A stretch of DNA of 48,261 nucleotides from Saprospiraceae bacterium (GTDB taxonomy: Bacteria; Bacteroidota; Bacteroidia; Chitinophagales; Saprospiraceae). The translations under genes were made by a program, and so were the position numbers. The first letter of the stretch is position 1, and each line of letters starts with the position of its first letter. Positions 34,001 to 42,410 of the stretch are shown one piece after another. The DNA is taken from the NCBI GenBank assembly GCA_020627785.1, contig JAHDGF010000037.1:1-48261 (forward strand). The letters are read 5' to 3'. The notes beneath the pieces were generated by a model that saw nothing but the letters and a program-made list of their open reading frames with translations, was not told where the DNA came from and ran no database searches.

Positions 34001-34130
34001 TGTATATTGACTGCGAGATCCCATTTACTGAAAACACCAAGCATGCAAAAAGCATCCCGAATGCAATAGTAGGTTTGTTCAAATTTTGTCTCACTTTACT
34101 CAAAAAAGAATAGGTTAAATAAATCAGCAT
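31023..34130 (-). CDS. Secreted M60-like (enhancin-type) metallopeptidase with T9SS type A sorting domain
   Basis: Large extracellular zinc peptidase resembling mucin-degrading M60/enhancin enzymes. Export signal is in the hydrophobic stretch around PTIAFGMLFACLVFSVNGISQ. I take ATG 34130; an upstream ATG at 34181 would add 17 residues. The catalytic motif HELGHQEQ (His about residue 637 from this start) fits the M60 HExxH pattern. An accessory N-terminal region (about 40-400) is unassigned. Before the C-terminal sorting domain (IFPNPVIDILYI to KIVEKIIVM) there are acidic MopE-type metal-binding repeats (NGIDDDCD, DQDGFVLADDCDD, NGIDEDCDGIDG) that probably bind calcium. Function: degradation of glycoprotein or mucin-like substrates is inferred from the family. 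Confidence 0.85.
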   Translation of the reverse strand: MLIYLTYSFLSKVRQNLNKPTIAFGMLFACLVFSVNGISQSIYIENINESDLSSFGNIDVYDVTTGTLTSVMQPNEIFDKSEGWQMVGKDGIIFYFQITDSTKPNYGQIDTWDGTTRASYGNLNSEFDPSLWNLSGVDDGLLYFQAYDPSNQQIHGHIDTWDGTERQSTVARVRDMVVNDDANVMTGMTGGNFHLQWINSGGSYGDRKSWDGTTLLIEKSVRSMYGLSGQEAEIYRMAGIEDDPLPIDPSVFLNSISRIKAHIEGTLILTANELLVERDIIELNQMVLTNDSNAINEALCLVELHDNTLGALFTEGTPSEAGFSGNASGFELEHVMISVQQAILDHSYSAENLINYPALFENAKFETSSYFPGAVDIPNDPNEIQTIQIDGTHLRSSGTQAFAEDADEINPTGCYLAPGTVAEVTVPQSLVNIGASIRVGAHTWDLTNRPNIRRLHRVTKTYEINSTTVTIGNPLGGGIYILVPLGADLGTLDLQMKNVVRSPFYSRTVANQTSLDEWLTVQRNNPAPWADFETEKFMMQVPTAWIYAMDDPESLMDDYDVSMDAISETHGRPLIRTKKVMYFQVDVQFRGSAWFPGYPMSNATFNPYNTHTDGYNVSHWSIAGPRINTSAFAFMFHELGHQEQIFKFMGEVEAYVHVPFMAVRTKAFDVSIEEAFTTSFEPNMNMTIDSAAVSWMIASNFRTNNQMRDIGGGREAAYQHRGWGKYAEIVRLFGWEPIEGYFESFSIEADNGIFQQSVNGTNLETDDRILRLSKAAGVDLRPLIHFWGIHPQDPEALENEIESDSSIVKSCLIRDQLEYYKTLIPMTNQEFRDFGLYYFSEDDIENYQGTNIWTFHEGFFQHWWNDYGPDEANGAVAEVDLILDLYFSDGFTETTYNGIDDDCDPSTLDDDLDQDGFVLADDCDDQNPDINPNATEIPNNGIDEDCDGIDGVTATHSIGDVTIKIFPNPVIDILYIAVDGPLNFQANLYDMEGKKIMSESNATRMNLESNGSGTYLLEIIDLSTNQKIVEKIIVM

Positions 34131-34289
34131 AGTTTTAATATTGTAAGGAGTTTTGAAAAAGTGAATTTTTGATGCTTCCATATTGCTTTGATATCTGTGA
34201 GTGAATTGAAATGGCCTAATATTCCATTTGTATCTAATTTTATTTGGCTAATAGGCTAAAACGGACGCTGAGTTATGTCTTCTTTAGGC

Positions 34290-34973
34290 TTAGCTTTTCC
34301 CCTTAAAGATCCTTGTAAACCAATTATCTTTTGAAACCTTATTGGCTTGAATACCTCCCTTACCATTATGTGCATCTATGGTTTTCCATACTCTTAATTC
34401 CTTGTCTTCAGGTTTTCTATGATCAATGTATTGCCATAGGTTTAATTCAGACGTTTTATTGCCCGTCAACTTTAATGTACCATTAATAATCCAATCTTTC
34501 AATTCGATTGCTAGTTGCATCGCTAATGGATAAACTCCATCTACTACTTTTTTCTTCTGATCTTGATTTAGTTCATCAAAAGATTCAACATCATAATTCC
34601 TTGGCGCTTCTACAGATAAACCAATTCCCAAGCCTAAATCTTTCAAAAAATAATACCCGCCGCAATAAAGGTCATACATCTTTATCAGGGACTCGCCTTC
34701 CTTCCCATCGCGGTCAATTATTGAATTTAATAATTTGATAATTTTTAAAGTTTCAAATTTTCCTTTATCAATTTTTTGATTTAAGATTTTGCCTATTTCG
34801 TATTTCGAACTTGCTGTCTTATAATTTAAACTTATTAGATCAGTGTATTCATCTGCAGTCAATTCATTTTCAACCCAGTTAGATTCATAAACCCACTTCT
34901 CAAACTCAGATATTGTAGTAACTCCTTCGAGTAAATCGAAATACTTAGATTCTATTTTATTTAGTTCAACCAT
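34290..34973 (-). CDS. Hypothetical 227-aa cytoplasmic protein
   Basis: Function unknown. The sequence is hydrophilic, without a signal peptide or membrane segment. FEKWVYESNWVENELTADEYTDLISLNYKTASSKYEIGKIL and SIIDRDGKEGESLIKMYDLYCGGYYFLKDLGLGIGLSV look like a helical bacterial family often encoded near toxin or polymorphic-toxin loci, for which an immunity role has been suggested. I cannot confirm this and no toxin gene is adjacent. The C-terminus is very basic (DNWFTRIFKGKS). It lies between the M60 peptidase and pepD, 60 bp from the latter's stop. Confidence 0.55.
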   Translation of the reverse strand: MVELNKIESKYFDLLEGVTTISEFEKWVYESNWVENELTADEYTDLISLNYKTASSKYEIGKILNQKIDKGKFETLKIIKLLNSIIDRDGKEGESLIKMYDLYCGGYYFLKDLGLGIGLSVEAPRNYDVESFDELNQDQKKKVVDGVYPLAMQLAIELKDWIINGTLKLTGNKTSELNLWQYIDHRKPEDKELRVWKTIDAHNGKGGIQANKVSKDNWFTRIFKGKS

Positions 34974-35034
34974 TTAGTTTTCGTTTCAAGTATCAAATGC
35001 ACACTCAGTGATTTATCCCTTGCGTGATATACAC

Positions 35035-36498
35035 CTACCCCTTCTTCGGAATATTCTCTAACACATTCACAAAGTACTTCCAATATTTCTGCACAGAGCT
35101 AATCTGAACTTTCTCATCCGGAGAGTGCGCACCACGTATATTCGGACCAAAAGAAATCATATCCATTCCTGGATAATTTGTTCCTAAGATACCACATTCG
35201 AGACCTGCATGACAGGCATTCACATTTGGACTTCCGTCAAATAAATTCTCATACAAAGAAGTCATCATTTTTATAATCTCAGCTTCTGGCTTTGGCGTCC
35301 ATCCTGGATAAGCTCCTCCTGTACTTACCTCTGCTCCCACCAATTCAAAAGTTGATTGTAAAGCATTTTTTAAATCATCCTTTTCTGTATCTACAGAACT
35401 ACGAGTCAAACATAACACCTCATACGATTCATCTGCAATCAAAACCCGCGCGACATTATTAGAAGTCTGAACCAAATCATCAATGTCTGGGCTCATCCGA
35501 TAAATGCCATTCGGCGCAGCATAAATTGCTCTTAGAATATTCTGAGCAAATTCTGGTTCAATAACCTCCGCCGGTTCTGCAGTCGACTCTAACTCTAATT
35601 CAATGTTTGGATCAGTCGTTCCATATTCTGCCTTCAATATTTCAGATAACTCATTAAACCTACTTTTAAAACTACTTATTGAATTTTCTTCAACAGCAAT
35701 CATAGCAAAAGACTCTCGAGGGATGGCATTACGTAATCCTCCACCATCAATTTTATCTATGTATACGGTCGACACTTTCATTAACTCAAGCAACACCCGA
35801 TTCATTAATTTATTGGCATTGCCTCTACCTTTATGTATGTCCATACCAGAATGACCCCCAGTCAATCCCTTGACCATTAACTTAAATCCTACTAACTTAC
35901 CAGGTGTCTTCATCCGCGACACTTTACCTTTAGCTGTGATATCTATTCCACCCGCACAACCAATGGTCAATTCTTCATCGTCCTCCGTATCTAAATTCAA
36001 CATGATCGTTGCATCCAATAATCCTCCTTTCAACCCCAATGCACCCGTCATGCCCGTTTCCTCATCAATCGTAAATAGCGCCTCTATGGCTGGATGTTTT
36101 AATTCCGTAGAAGCAAGCACCGCCATAATCGTCGCCACACCAATACCGTTATCAGCGCCTAGTGTAGTACCGTCAGCTCTTACCCAGTCACCCTCAACTA
36201 ACATCCGTATTCCCTCAGAATTAAAATCAAAGTTAGTATCTGCGTTCTTCTGATGAACCATATCAAGATGCGATTGCAATACAACCGTCTGTCTGTCCTC
36301 CATGCCAGGCGTAGCTGCTTTTTTAATGATTACATTCCCTACTTCATCCACCTGGGTAGGCAAAAATAACTTTGCTCCAAAGTCAACCATAAATTGGATC
36401 ACTCGCTCTTCTTTCTTGGATGGCCTAGGAACTTCATTCAATGAGGCAAAATTATCCCAAAGTGCCTTCGGCTCTAGATTTCTAACTTCTGTTGACAT
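35035..36498 (-). CDS. pepD: Aminoacyl-histidine dipeptidase PepD (M20)
   Basis: Cytosolic di-zinc dipeptidase that cleaves beta-Ala-His and similar Xaa-His dipeptides. Metal-binding signatures are SHLDMVHQ (His77, Asp79), TLGADNGIGVATIMAVL (the metal-bridging Asp), DEETGMTGALGL (catalytic base Glu), NLDTEDD and NACHAGLECGIL. A lid domain fills about residues 180-400. The length of 487 is normal for PepD. The start MSTEVRNLEP is well placed. It is divergent from the methyltransferase-dehydratase pair. The physiological role is peptide-nitrogen recycling. Confidence 0.93.
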   Translation of the reverse strand: MSTEVRNLEPKALWDNFASLNEVPRPSKKEERVIQFMVDFGAKLFLPTQVDEVGNVIIKKAATPGMEDRQTVVLQSHLDMVHQKNADTNFDFNSEGIRMLVEGDWVRADGTTLGADNGIGVATIMAVLASTELKHPAIEALFTIDEETGMTGALGLKGGLLDATIMLNLDTEDDEELTIGCAGGIDITAKGKVSRMKTPGKLVGFKLMVKGLTGGHSGMDIHKGRGNANKLMNRVLLELMKVSTVYIDKIDGGGLRNAIPRESFAMIAVEENSISSFKSRFNELSEILKAEYGTTDPNIELELESTAEPAEVIEPEFAQNILRAIYAAPNGIYRMSPDIDDLVQTSNNVARVLIADESYEVLCLTRSSVDTEKDDLKNALQSTFELVGAEVSTGGAYPGWTPKPEAEIIKMMTSLYENLFDGSPNVNACHAGLECGILGTNYPGMDMISFGPNIRGAHSPDEKVQISSVQKYWKYFVNVLENIPKKG

Positions 36499-36583
36499 AT
36501 CTTTAATTTTTATTGACTCAAGATAATATTTGCCTAGTTAACTTTGAAGAAGTCAGCCAATAAGAATGTATTTTTACGCCAAC

Positions 36584-37129
36584 ATGAAAAACAAGGGGTT
36601 TAAACAAGATTACGGGGTCTCACACCAAAGGCGATTTGAAAAGACCTTAACATTTATGGACGGGCTGATCAGCACTAATGATAAGATTCTAGATCTTGGG
36701 CCAGCCAATCCCTTTGGCAAGATTCTCCAAGACAAAGGATTTCAAATTGAGAATACTCCCCTAGACGTTGATCTTGACCTAAATCCAGAAGCAGTCTGTG
36801 AAAAATCATACGATGTTATGACTGCCTTTGAAATTTTCGAACACCTAGTTTCCCCTTTTCCGATCCTCAGAAATGTAAAGGCCCAAAAACTTTTTGCCTC
36901 CGTGCCATTGAAATTGTGGTTTGCGGAAGCTTACTGGAATGAAGAAGACATCTATGATCGTCATTACCATGAGTTTGAATCAAGACAATTTGATATGTTG
37001 GTAGAAAAAGCTGGCTGGATCATCATCAAAAAAGAACGTTGGACCAATCCGTCAGGGACCATCGGAATCAGACCACTACTCAGAAAATTTACCTCCAGAC
37101 ACTACATTGTTTATTGCGAAAGAAAATAA
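36584..37129 (+). CDS. Class I SAM-dependent methyltransferase-like protein
   Basis: Short Rossmann methyltransferase of about 181 residues. ATG 36584 (MKNKGFKQDYG) is preferred to the ORF start at 36566. The SAM-binding loop is ILDLGPANPFGKILQDKG, followed by acidic DVDLDL at the end of strand 2 and FEIFEHLVSPFPIL (motif IV-like). FASVPLKLWFAEAYWNEEDIYDRHYHEFESRQFDMLVEKAG matches a Bacteroidota family of small methyltransferases. Substrate unknown. Its stop overlaps the start of the next gene (TAATG), so the two are translationally coupled. Confidence 0.8.
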   Translation: MKNKGFKQDYGVSHQRRFEKTLTFMDGLISTNDKILDLGPANPFGKILQDKGFQIENTPLDVDLDLNPEAVCEKSYDVMTAFEIFEHLVSPFPILRNVKAQKLFASVPLKLWFAEAYWNEEDIYDRHYHEFESRQFDMLVEKAGWIIIKKERWTNPSGTIGIRPLLRKFTSRHYIVYCERK

Positions 37130-38070
37130 TGACACCAAGTAAAGAAACACTTCTAAATCGATACAAGCAGATCAAGCCCTATCTGCATCGCACACCAGTC
37201 CTTACATCTACCTTTCTAAATGAAAAGTCTGGAGCCAACATCTTTTTTAAATGCGAAAATTTTCAAAAGATGGGAGCCTTCAAAATGAGAGGTGCCATTT
37301 CTGCGATACTTAATCTGACGGATCAGGAAAAACAACGTGGAGTTGTAACACACTCTTCCGGAAATTTTGCGCAAGCGGTCTCACTTTCTGCCAAACTACT
37401 TGGGATAAAAGCCAACATCGTCATGCCATCCTCCGCACCTCAAGTAAAACAAGATGCGGTAAAAGGCTATGGTGGAATAATTACCATTTCTGAACCAACA
37501 CTTCGAGCCAGAGAGGAAGCCTGTCAAAAAATAATTAACAAAACCAATGCGATTTTACTTCATCCATCCAATGACCTAGATGTCATTATTGGCAATGCAA
37601 GTTCAGCAATAGAGCTACTAGAGGATCAGCCTGACTTAGATTATGTTTTATCACCTGTCGGGGGTGGAGGTCTGATTGCAGGCACTGCCTTAGCGGCACA
37701 CCATTTAGGAAGTAACTGCCATTGCATCGGTGGAGAACCAATGAATGTGGACGACGCTTATCGATCCCTTCTATCAGGCAAAATTGAAAGCAATGAAACA
37801 TCTGACACCATTGCTGATGGGTTACGCACCCAACTGGGAAATATAAACTTCCCCATCATTCAAAAACATGTAGAAGCAATCATCCGAGTAGAAGAGGAAG
37901 AAATTATTGCCGCCATGCGATTAATCTGGGAAAGAATGAAAATAATCATCGAACCTTCTTGTGCGGTGCCTTTTGCAGCAGTCTTAAAAGAACCCTTACG
38001 ATTTCAGAATAAAAAAGTAGGGATCATAATTACAGGTGGCAATGTAGATTTATCTAAGCTTCCATTTTAA
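37129..38070 (+). CDS. PLP-dependent threonine/serine dehydratase (or serine racemase-like)
   Basis: Fold-type II PLP enzyme of 313 residues. The start ATG 37129 overlaps the preceding stop; the 37039 extension is an artefact of that frame. PLP lysine is K52 in FKMRGA, with SSGNFAQAVS (the carboxylate/phosphate motif), NPSNDLDVIIG-type text and the phosphate loop SPVGGGGLIAG. There is no ACT regulatory domain, so it is the catabolic or biodegradative-type short form, or a serine racemase. Reaction: threonine to 2-oxobutyrate, or serine to pyruvate. It is coupled to the methyltransferase gene, though the connection is not obvious. Confidence 0.88.
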   Translation: MTPSKETLLNRYKQIKPYLHRTPVLTSTFLNEKSGANIFFKCENFQKMGAFKMRGAISAILNLTDQEKQRGVVTHSSGNFAQAVSLSAKLLGIKANIVMPSSAPQVKQDAVKGYGGIITISEPTLRAREEACQKIINKTNAILLHPSNDLDVIIGNASSAIELLEDQPDLDYVLSPVGGGGLIAGTALAAHHLGSNCHCIGGEPMNVDDAYRSLLSGKIESNETSDTIADGLRTQLGNINFPIIQKHVEAIIRVEEEEIIAAMRLIWERMKIIIEPSCAVPFAAVLKEPLRFQNKKVGIIITGGNVDLSKLPF

Positions 38071-38100
38071 AGAGGAAAAGCTAAAATAAATGAACCCCAT

Positions 38101-38409
38101 TTATTCAAGGGGCTCAAATTTATGCATTCCATTATTTTGAGGAAACATCTTTTCGTTCAACAGAAGATCAGGATTTTCTGGATTACCCTTGTAATAATTA
38201 TTCACCTGCTCTTGACTAACCAATGAATGCACATAGGCTTTCATTGCCAAGGCAACACTGTTCGTTACTTCAAGTTTCTTAAATAAATTTTGCTTGTGGG
38301 AAAATACCGTGTGCTCACTAATGTGAAGTTCCTTACCAATTTCTATTGTTGATAAGCCCTTGACGACTAGTTCCACAATCTCTTGTTCGCGTGGGGTTAA
38401 TTGACGCAT
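38101..38409 (-). CDS. LuxR-type HTH protein lacking a sensor domain
   Basis: A 102-residue protein that begins directly with the HTH: LTPREQEIVELVVKGLSTIEIGKELHISEHTVFSHKQNLFKKLEVTNSVALAMKA (residues 4-58), the classic four-helix LuxR/NarL-type DNA-binding unit. The remaining 40 residues are charged and without known fold. No receiver or autoinducer domain is present. It lies downstream of the sigma/anti-sigma-like genes with 72 bp in between, and may be part of that regulatory cluster. Target unknown. The convergent dehydratase ends 30 bp away. Confidence 0.85.
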   Translation of the reverse strand: MRQLTPREQEIVELVVKGLSTIEIGKELHISEHTVFSHKQNLFKKLEVTNSVALAMKAYVHSLVSQEQVNNYYKGNPENPDLLLNEKMFPQNNGMHKFEPLE

Positions 38410-38482
38410 GATTTAGTTGTTTATAATGATAAGAGGTAGACGTTGATTAATCGTTACCCCCTGGAAGTCATAAATTCTTACC

Positions 38483-39130
38483 TCACATTTTCTTCAATAT
38501 TTCTTTTGCTTTATCCTGATATGGATTTTTACTATCTAATGAAATTTCTTTAAACATTTCTTTGGCGGCTCTACGCCCCAATTTTAAAGCACACAATGCT
38601 TCAAACCATTGACATTCTCTTGCTTCAATATTTCCACCTTTACCACACTCCCTAAATTTACCTTCAGCTGCTTCATACTTTTCAAGTCCAACCATCTTGT
38701 GCGCATTGATTGAAAAAGTACGAACAATCGGAGAATGATTGGCACCACCTCTTTCAATATTCATGGAAGGCGGTGTATAGTAAGCTAAAAATAATTCGTC
38801 TTTATCTACTTTTGAATTTTTACTCATAAATAAAAGTGTCAATCCTAAAAGTATTAAGCCAAGTAAAACTGGTATTAAAAATTTCCTTGATCCTGTTCCA
38901 GTTCCGTCATTTAATCCCGCATATGGCACCGAACTACTTTTTAAATTTTTAATGGTCTCCAAACTTTCAGCACGCACCTGCGTATCCACAGCCATTTGAA
39001 TTGACTTATGCAATTCAAAATCTGCTTTCAATTCTGAATTGCTTTCCAATTCACGCTCAAAGGCCTTCATCTCCGCAGGACTCAACTCTTGATGAAGGTA
39101 AGCTTCAAACTTTGAATACAATTCACTCAT
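38483..39130 (-). CDS. Membrane anti-sigma-like protein with tetratricopeptide-like tail
   Basis: Single-pass protein of 215 residues. The cytoplasmic N-terminus (1-82: YLHQELSPAEMKAFERELESNSELKADFELH) resembles the anti-sigma N-terminal helix bundle. A transmembrane segment lies at about 83-101 (FLIPVLLGLILLGLTLLFM). The outer part ends in helices (KMVGLEKYEAAEGKFRECGKG, QWFEALCALKLGRRAAKEMFKEI) with TPR-like spacing. Its start codon directly follows the sigma-factor stop with no gap, so it is translationally coupled and probably binds that sigma factor. Such pairs, often with a TPR or CHAT protein further along, are frequent in Bacteroidota. No zinc-binding HCC motif is visible. Confidence 0.7.
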   Translation of the reverse strand: MSELYSKFEAYLHQELSPAEMKAFERELESNSELKADFELHKSIQMAVDTQVRAESLETIKNLKSSSVPYAGLNDGTGTGSRKFLIPVLLGLILLGLTLLFMSKNSKVDKDELFLAYYTPPSMNIERGGANHSPIVRTFSINAHKMVGLEKYEAAEGKFRECGKGGNIEARECQWFEALCALKLGRRAAKEMFKEISLDSKNPYQDKAKEILKKM

Positions 39131-39697
39131 TTATAAATTATTATTTTGGACCAAGGTCGCCAATTTTTGCATACACTCATGTTTCTTCTTTCGTGCCATT
39201 CCCTCTGATTTATAATTCATCGAAACCGCAATCTGTCTCATTCGAATATCCCTGGACCACATCTCTAATACTTTAAAACACTTTAAGTCTAAGCGTTTAA
39301 TCAGACTCCGAAATTTATTTCTACGTTCGGCATCAATCATTAGGTACTCAGGATGATGATAATTCACTTTGTTTGATCGATCAATTTGATCAAGTTCAAC
39401 GGTCGGCTTTTCTTTCTTCTTACTTCTCACCCACTCATTTCTTATTATGGCAAGAATGTAATTTACAGGATCAGTTGAAAGAGAAAATTCTTTACGATAA
39501 CACTGGGTAATAAAAGATATTACCCCTTCCGTAACAAGATCTTCAGCATCAGTTTTACTTCCTTTATTTCTTAACACATACTGACTAGCCAACGAACGAA
39601 GTTTCTCATTTAAATAAAGCATCTTAATCACCTCATCACGTCCTTCTTTACCTGAACGTACCTGTTTGACGATATCTTGAATGCTGTTATTTAACAA
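39131..39697 (-). CDS. Sigma-70 family (ECF-like) RNA polymerase sigma factor
   Basis: 188-residue sigma factor. Region 2 is visible in LNEKLRSLASQYVLRNKGSKTDAEDLVTEGVISFITQCYRKEF, with -10 recognition text around NYILAIIRNEWVRSKKK. Region 4 is helical (LKCFKVLEMWSRDIRMRQIAVSMNYKSEGMARKKKHECMQKLATL) and keeps the ...MARKKKH...L pattern of the recognition helix. It belongs to the short Bacteroidota subgroup encoded with a membrane partner. The promoter recognised is unknown. The next gene encodes the putative anti-sigma factor, and the gene diverges from thioredoxin. Confidence 0.82.
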   Translation of the reverse strand: MLNNSIQDIVKQVRSGKEGRDEVIKMLYLNEKLRSLASQYVLRNKGSKTDAEDLVTEGVISFITQCYRKEFSLSTDPVNYILAIIRNEWVRSKKKEKPTVELDQIDRSNKVNYHHPEYLMIDAERRNKFRSLIKRLDLKCFKVLEMWSRDIRMRQIAVSMNYKSEGMARKKKHECMQKLATLVQNNNL

Positions 39698-39843
39698 TGA
39701 GAGGGGTTTGATTTAAAATTGTTACCTTGAAAATTCTTCAATTATTGATTTCAAAGACATATAAAATTAAAAATATTGAAGTAATTCACAGAAATATGTG
39801 ACGAAATGCACCCAATTGCTAAGGATATTTAAATAGAACTGGA

Positions 39844-40227
39844 ATGTTTTGGAAAAAAAAGAAGAAAGAAGTAGCCACAGCGCATCTAAATGAGGCCAAT
39901 TTTAACGAGGTGATACAATCTACCACAACCCCAATTCTGATAGATTTTTGGGCACCTTGGTGTGGACCTTGTAAGGTGATGGGGCCTATCATCGATGAGT
40001 TAGCTGAAGAATTTAAAGGGAAAGCCCTGATTGCAAAAGTGAATGTAGATCAAAACCCAGGACTCTCAGCTCATTTTAAAATCAAAAGTATCCCTACCCT
40101 CATATTTGTTGCCAATGGACAATTTCAAGAACAATTTAAAGGCATGGTACCTAAGCCCAACCTTCAAGAAATTATTCAAGGATACATTGATGGCAACTAT
40201 GTGCAAAATGAATCTAAAGAAGAGTAA
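39844..40227 (+). CDS. trxA: Thioredoxin
   Basis: Cytosolic disulfide reductase of 127 residues. The active site is WCGPCK with Cys40 and Cys43; the cis-Pro loop is IKSIPTLIF. The fold landmarks ILIDFWAPW and VNVDQNPGLSAHFKIKSIPTL are all present. An N-terminal Lys-rich extension (MFWKKKKKEVATAH) of about 10 residues is unusual for thioredoxin and could be an RNA- or membrane-associating tail; it shares no signal-peptide character. The stop abuts the convergent molybdenum-hydroxylase gene with no base between. It is divergent from the sigma factor gene. Confidence 0.93.
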   Translation: MFWKKKKKEVATAHLNEANFNEVIQSTTTPILIDFWAPWCGPCKVMGPIIDELAEEFKGKALIAKVNVDQNPGLSAHFKIKSIPTLIFVANGQFQEQFKGMVPKPNLQEIIQGYIDGNYVQNESKEE

Positions 40228-42405
40228 TTATCCTTTTACTTCCATTTCTGTGATAAATGGCTGCTTGTAAAAACGTTTACCAGTAGCTGCATATAAAGCA
40301 TTGGATAATGCGCCTCCTGCTGGTGGCAAAGTAGGCTCACCAAGTCCGGTTGGATCATTTTGATTCTCAGCAAAGTGCACTTCAACTTCTGGAGCATCCA
40401 TCATCCGTATCAATTTGTAATCCGCTACTCCAAAATTCGTTTGCTTCGCTCTTCCACCTTCAATTTCAAATTGACCATACATCGCGTGACCTAGCCCATC
40501 TACAACTCCTCCCTCTGCTTGGTTTTTTGCTGCTTTTGGATTCACGACAATGCCGCAATCGATGGCACAGATCACTTTTTTCACAACCGGAAGATCATTT
40601 TCAATGACCATTTCTGCAACTTCAGCAACATAGGTGTTATGCGAATAATAGGCACTGAAACCTTTATGCACACCCGTCTTTTTTGTATCCCAATTTGATT
40701 TTTCTCGAGCCATTTTTATGACATTGACAAACTTATCTATCTCATAATTATGCTCCTCCCCGATTGGCTGTTCTTTCGCTTTCGCAAATAATTCTAACCT
40801 AAAATCTATCGGATCTTTTCCTAGATGTTCTGCAAGCTCATCAAAAAAGCTTTGTTCGGCGCTAGCTAGAAAATTAGCATAAGGAGCACGCCAAGCTCCT
40901 GTCGTAATATTACTTTCGATGTTATGACAGTCAACTCTGTAATTTTCAATGGCACCGGCCGGAAAATTACTAGGCATATTTCCAAACATTTCTCCATTGA
41001 AAAATGCCTCCGTTAAATGGTAACTACTCAATTGACCATCCTTTATTCCAACCTTAAATCGATAAGCAGAACCTGGACGATACGTACCTGCGGTCATGTC
41101 ATCTTCTCGCGAAAATAAAACCTGAACTGGCGCCTTTATTAAAGAAGAAATCTCCGCGGCCTCATCTGCAAAATCTCCATACAATCTTCTACCAAATCCC
41201 CCACCCATTCGAGTCATGTGTACCGTCACTTTATCTTCCTCAATCCCAAGCAAAGTAGCAACCTTTGATTGCGTCCACTTAGGCGTTTGTATCGGACCTA
41301 CCAACTTAGCGCCTTCTGCGGTTACGTTGGCATAGAAGTTCATCGGCTCCATACAAGTATGTGGAAGGAAAGGTGCTTCATAAATTCTTTCAATGACCTC
41401 ATCCGCTTGCGCAAATGCAGCATCAACATCCCCATCAACTCTACGTGCCTCTTCTGCTTTTTTTACGAGATGCTCTTTTAAAGTTTTCGTATGATATGCA
41501 GAATCTTCAATCGGCCCCACCTCTTTCCATTCTGCCGTCAAAGCCTTCTTACCTTTCATCGCTGCCCAAGTAGAATTTGCAACGACTGCAATCTTATTTC
41601 CAAACTTCAAAACCTGTTCTACACCATTCACATTTTTTGCCGCCGCATCATCAAATGAAACCAACTCTTTCCCAAATGCTGGTGGCCTTAAAACCACTGC
41701 GTGTTTCATTCCCTCTATGCGATAGTCAATTCCGAAAACTGCAGTCCCTGAAAGTATTCCTTCCATATCTACATTCACCTGGCTCTGCCCAATGATCTTA
41801 AATTCAGATGGATCTTTTAATTCTACCTCTTCAGGAACCTCACGCCCACTTGCCTCAGCAACCAGTTCGCCATACTTTAAAGTTTCACCGGTAGGACTTG
41901 TAATGACTCCTTCAGACACGGAACATTCAGAAGCATCAATGCCCCATCTTTCAGCGGCCGTATCGACAAGTATCTTTTTGGCTGTTGCCCCCGCCTGACG
42001 TAAGGCAGTCCAACTCTGTCGAATCGATTGTGAACCACCGGCAACCTGACGATCAAAGTCTACAGAATTTAATGGCGATTGTTCGACCACAACATCTTTC
42101 CACGCGACATCTAATTCCTCCGCCACAATCATCGGCATCGAGGTTTTGACATTCTGACCTATCTCAGGATTCGGTGAGATAATACTAACCAATCCCGTAT
42201 CACCAATTTTTAAATACGCATTGATGTCAAACCATTGACTAGGGTCTGGTAATGGAATTACTTTAGGCTTGGCAACAGCAGGAGGATCAGACTTGCATCC
42301 AGTCAACAAGTTAAAACCTATCAACATTCCACCTCCCGTAGCGGCACTCACTTTTATAAAAGATCGTCTATTATGACTCGTTTTAAAACTATTTTTCTTT
42401 TTCAT
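40228..42405 (-). CDS. Xanthine-dehydrogenase-family molybdopterin-binding subunit (IorB-like)
   Basis: Large catalytic subunit of a molybdenum hydroxylase. A Tat-type leader (NRRSFIKVSAATGGGMLIGFN) with twin Arg and a lipid-type Cys (LTGC) indicates export to the periplasm. The molybdopterin domain starts after about residue 40 and reads through the IorB/isoquinoline-1-oxidoreductase-type motifs: IGQNVKTSMPMIVAEELDV, GGGFGRRLYGDF, and GLGEPTLPPAGGALSNALYAATGKR, where the catalytic Glu of the family sits. I take ATG 42405; GTG 42414 overlaps the IorA stop and is an alternative. Two-subunit organisation with IorA and no FAD subunit matches the periplasmic class. The substrate may be an aromatic N-heterocycle or an aldehyde. 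One 12-mer repeat lies inside. Confidence 0.88.
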   Translation of the reverse strand: MKKKNSFKTSHNRRSFIKVSAATGGGMLIGFNLLTGCKSDPPAVAKPKVIPLPDPSQWFDINAYLKIGDTGLVSIISPNPEIGQNVKTSMPMIVAEELDVAWKDVVVEQSPLNSVDFDRQVAGGSQSIRQSWTALRQAGATAKKILVDTAAERWGIDASECSVSEGVITSPTGETLKYGELVAEASGREVPEEVELKDPSEFKIIGQSQVNVDMEGILSGTAVFGIDYRIEGMKHAVVLRPPAFGKELVSFDDAAAKNVNGVEQVLKFGNKIAVVANSTWAAMKGKKALTAEWKEVGPIEDSAYHTKTLKEHLVKKAEEARRVDGDVDAAFAQADEVIERIYEAPFLPHTCMEPMNFYANVTAEGAKLVGPIQTPKWTQSKVATLLGIEEDKVTVHMTRMGGGFGRRLYGDFADEAAEISSLIKAPVQVLFSREDDMTAGTYRPGSAYRFKVGIKDGQLSSYHLTEAFFNGEMFGNMPSNFPAGAIENYRVDCHNIESNITTGAWRAPYANFLASAEQSFFDELAEHLGKDPIDFRLELFAKAKEQPIGEEHNYEIDKFVNVIKMAREKSNWDTKKTGVHKGFSAYYSHNTYVAEVAEMVIENDLPVVKKVICAIDCGIVVNPKAAKNQAEGGVVDGLGHAMYGQFEIEGGRAKQTNFGVADYKLIRMMDAPEVEVHFAENQNDPTGLGEPTLPPAGGALSNALYAATGKRFYKQPFITEMEVKG
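40778..40789 (-). repeat. ATTTGCGAAAGC 12-mer, copy 5
   Basis: Exact copy on the minus strand within iorB, where it encodes part of LFAKAKE. Coding constraint could explain it. Confidence 0.5.
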
Positions 42406-42410
42406 CTTGA

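Noticed and set aside
34290..34973. Polymorphic-toxin immunity protein
   Set aside because: Resemblance is vague and no toxin or secretion gene is adjacent, so I left it as hypothetical.
38085..38105. Hairpin AATAAATG/CATTTATT between the dehydratase and LuxR genes as terminator
   Set aside because: The stem is almost all A-T and overlaps the LuxR stop, so it is too weak to call.
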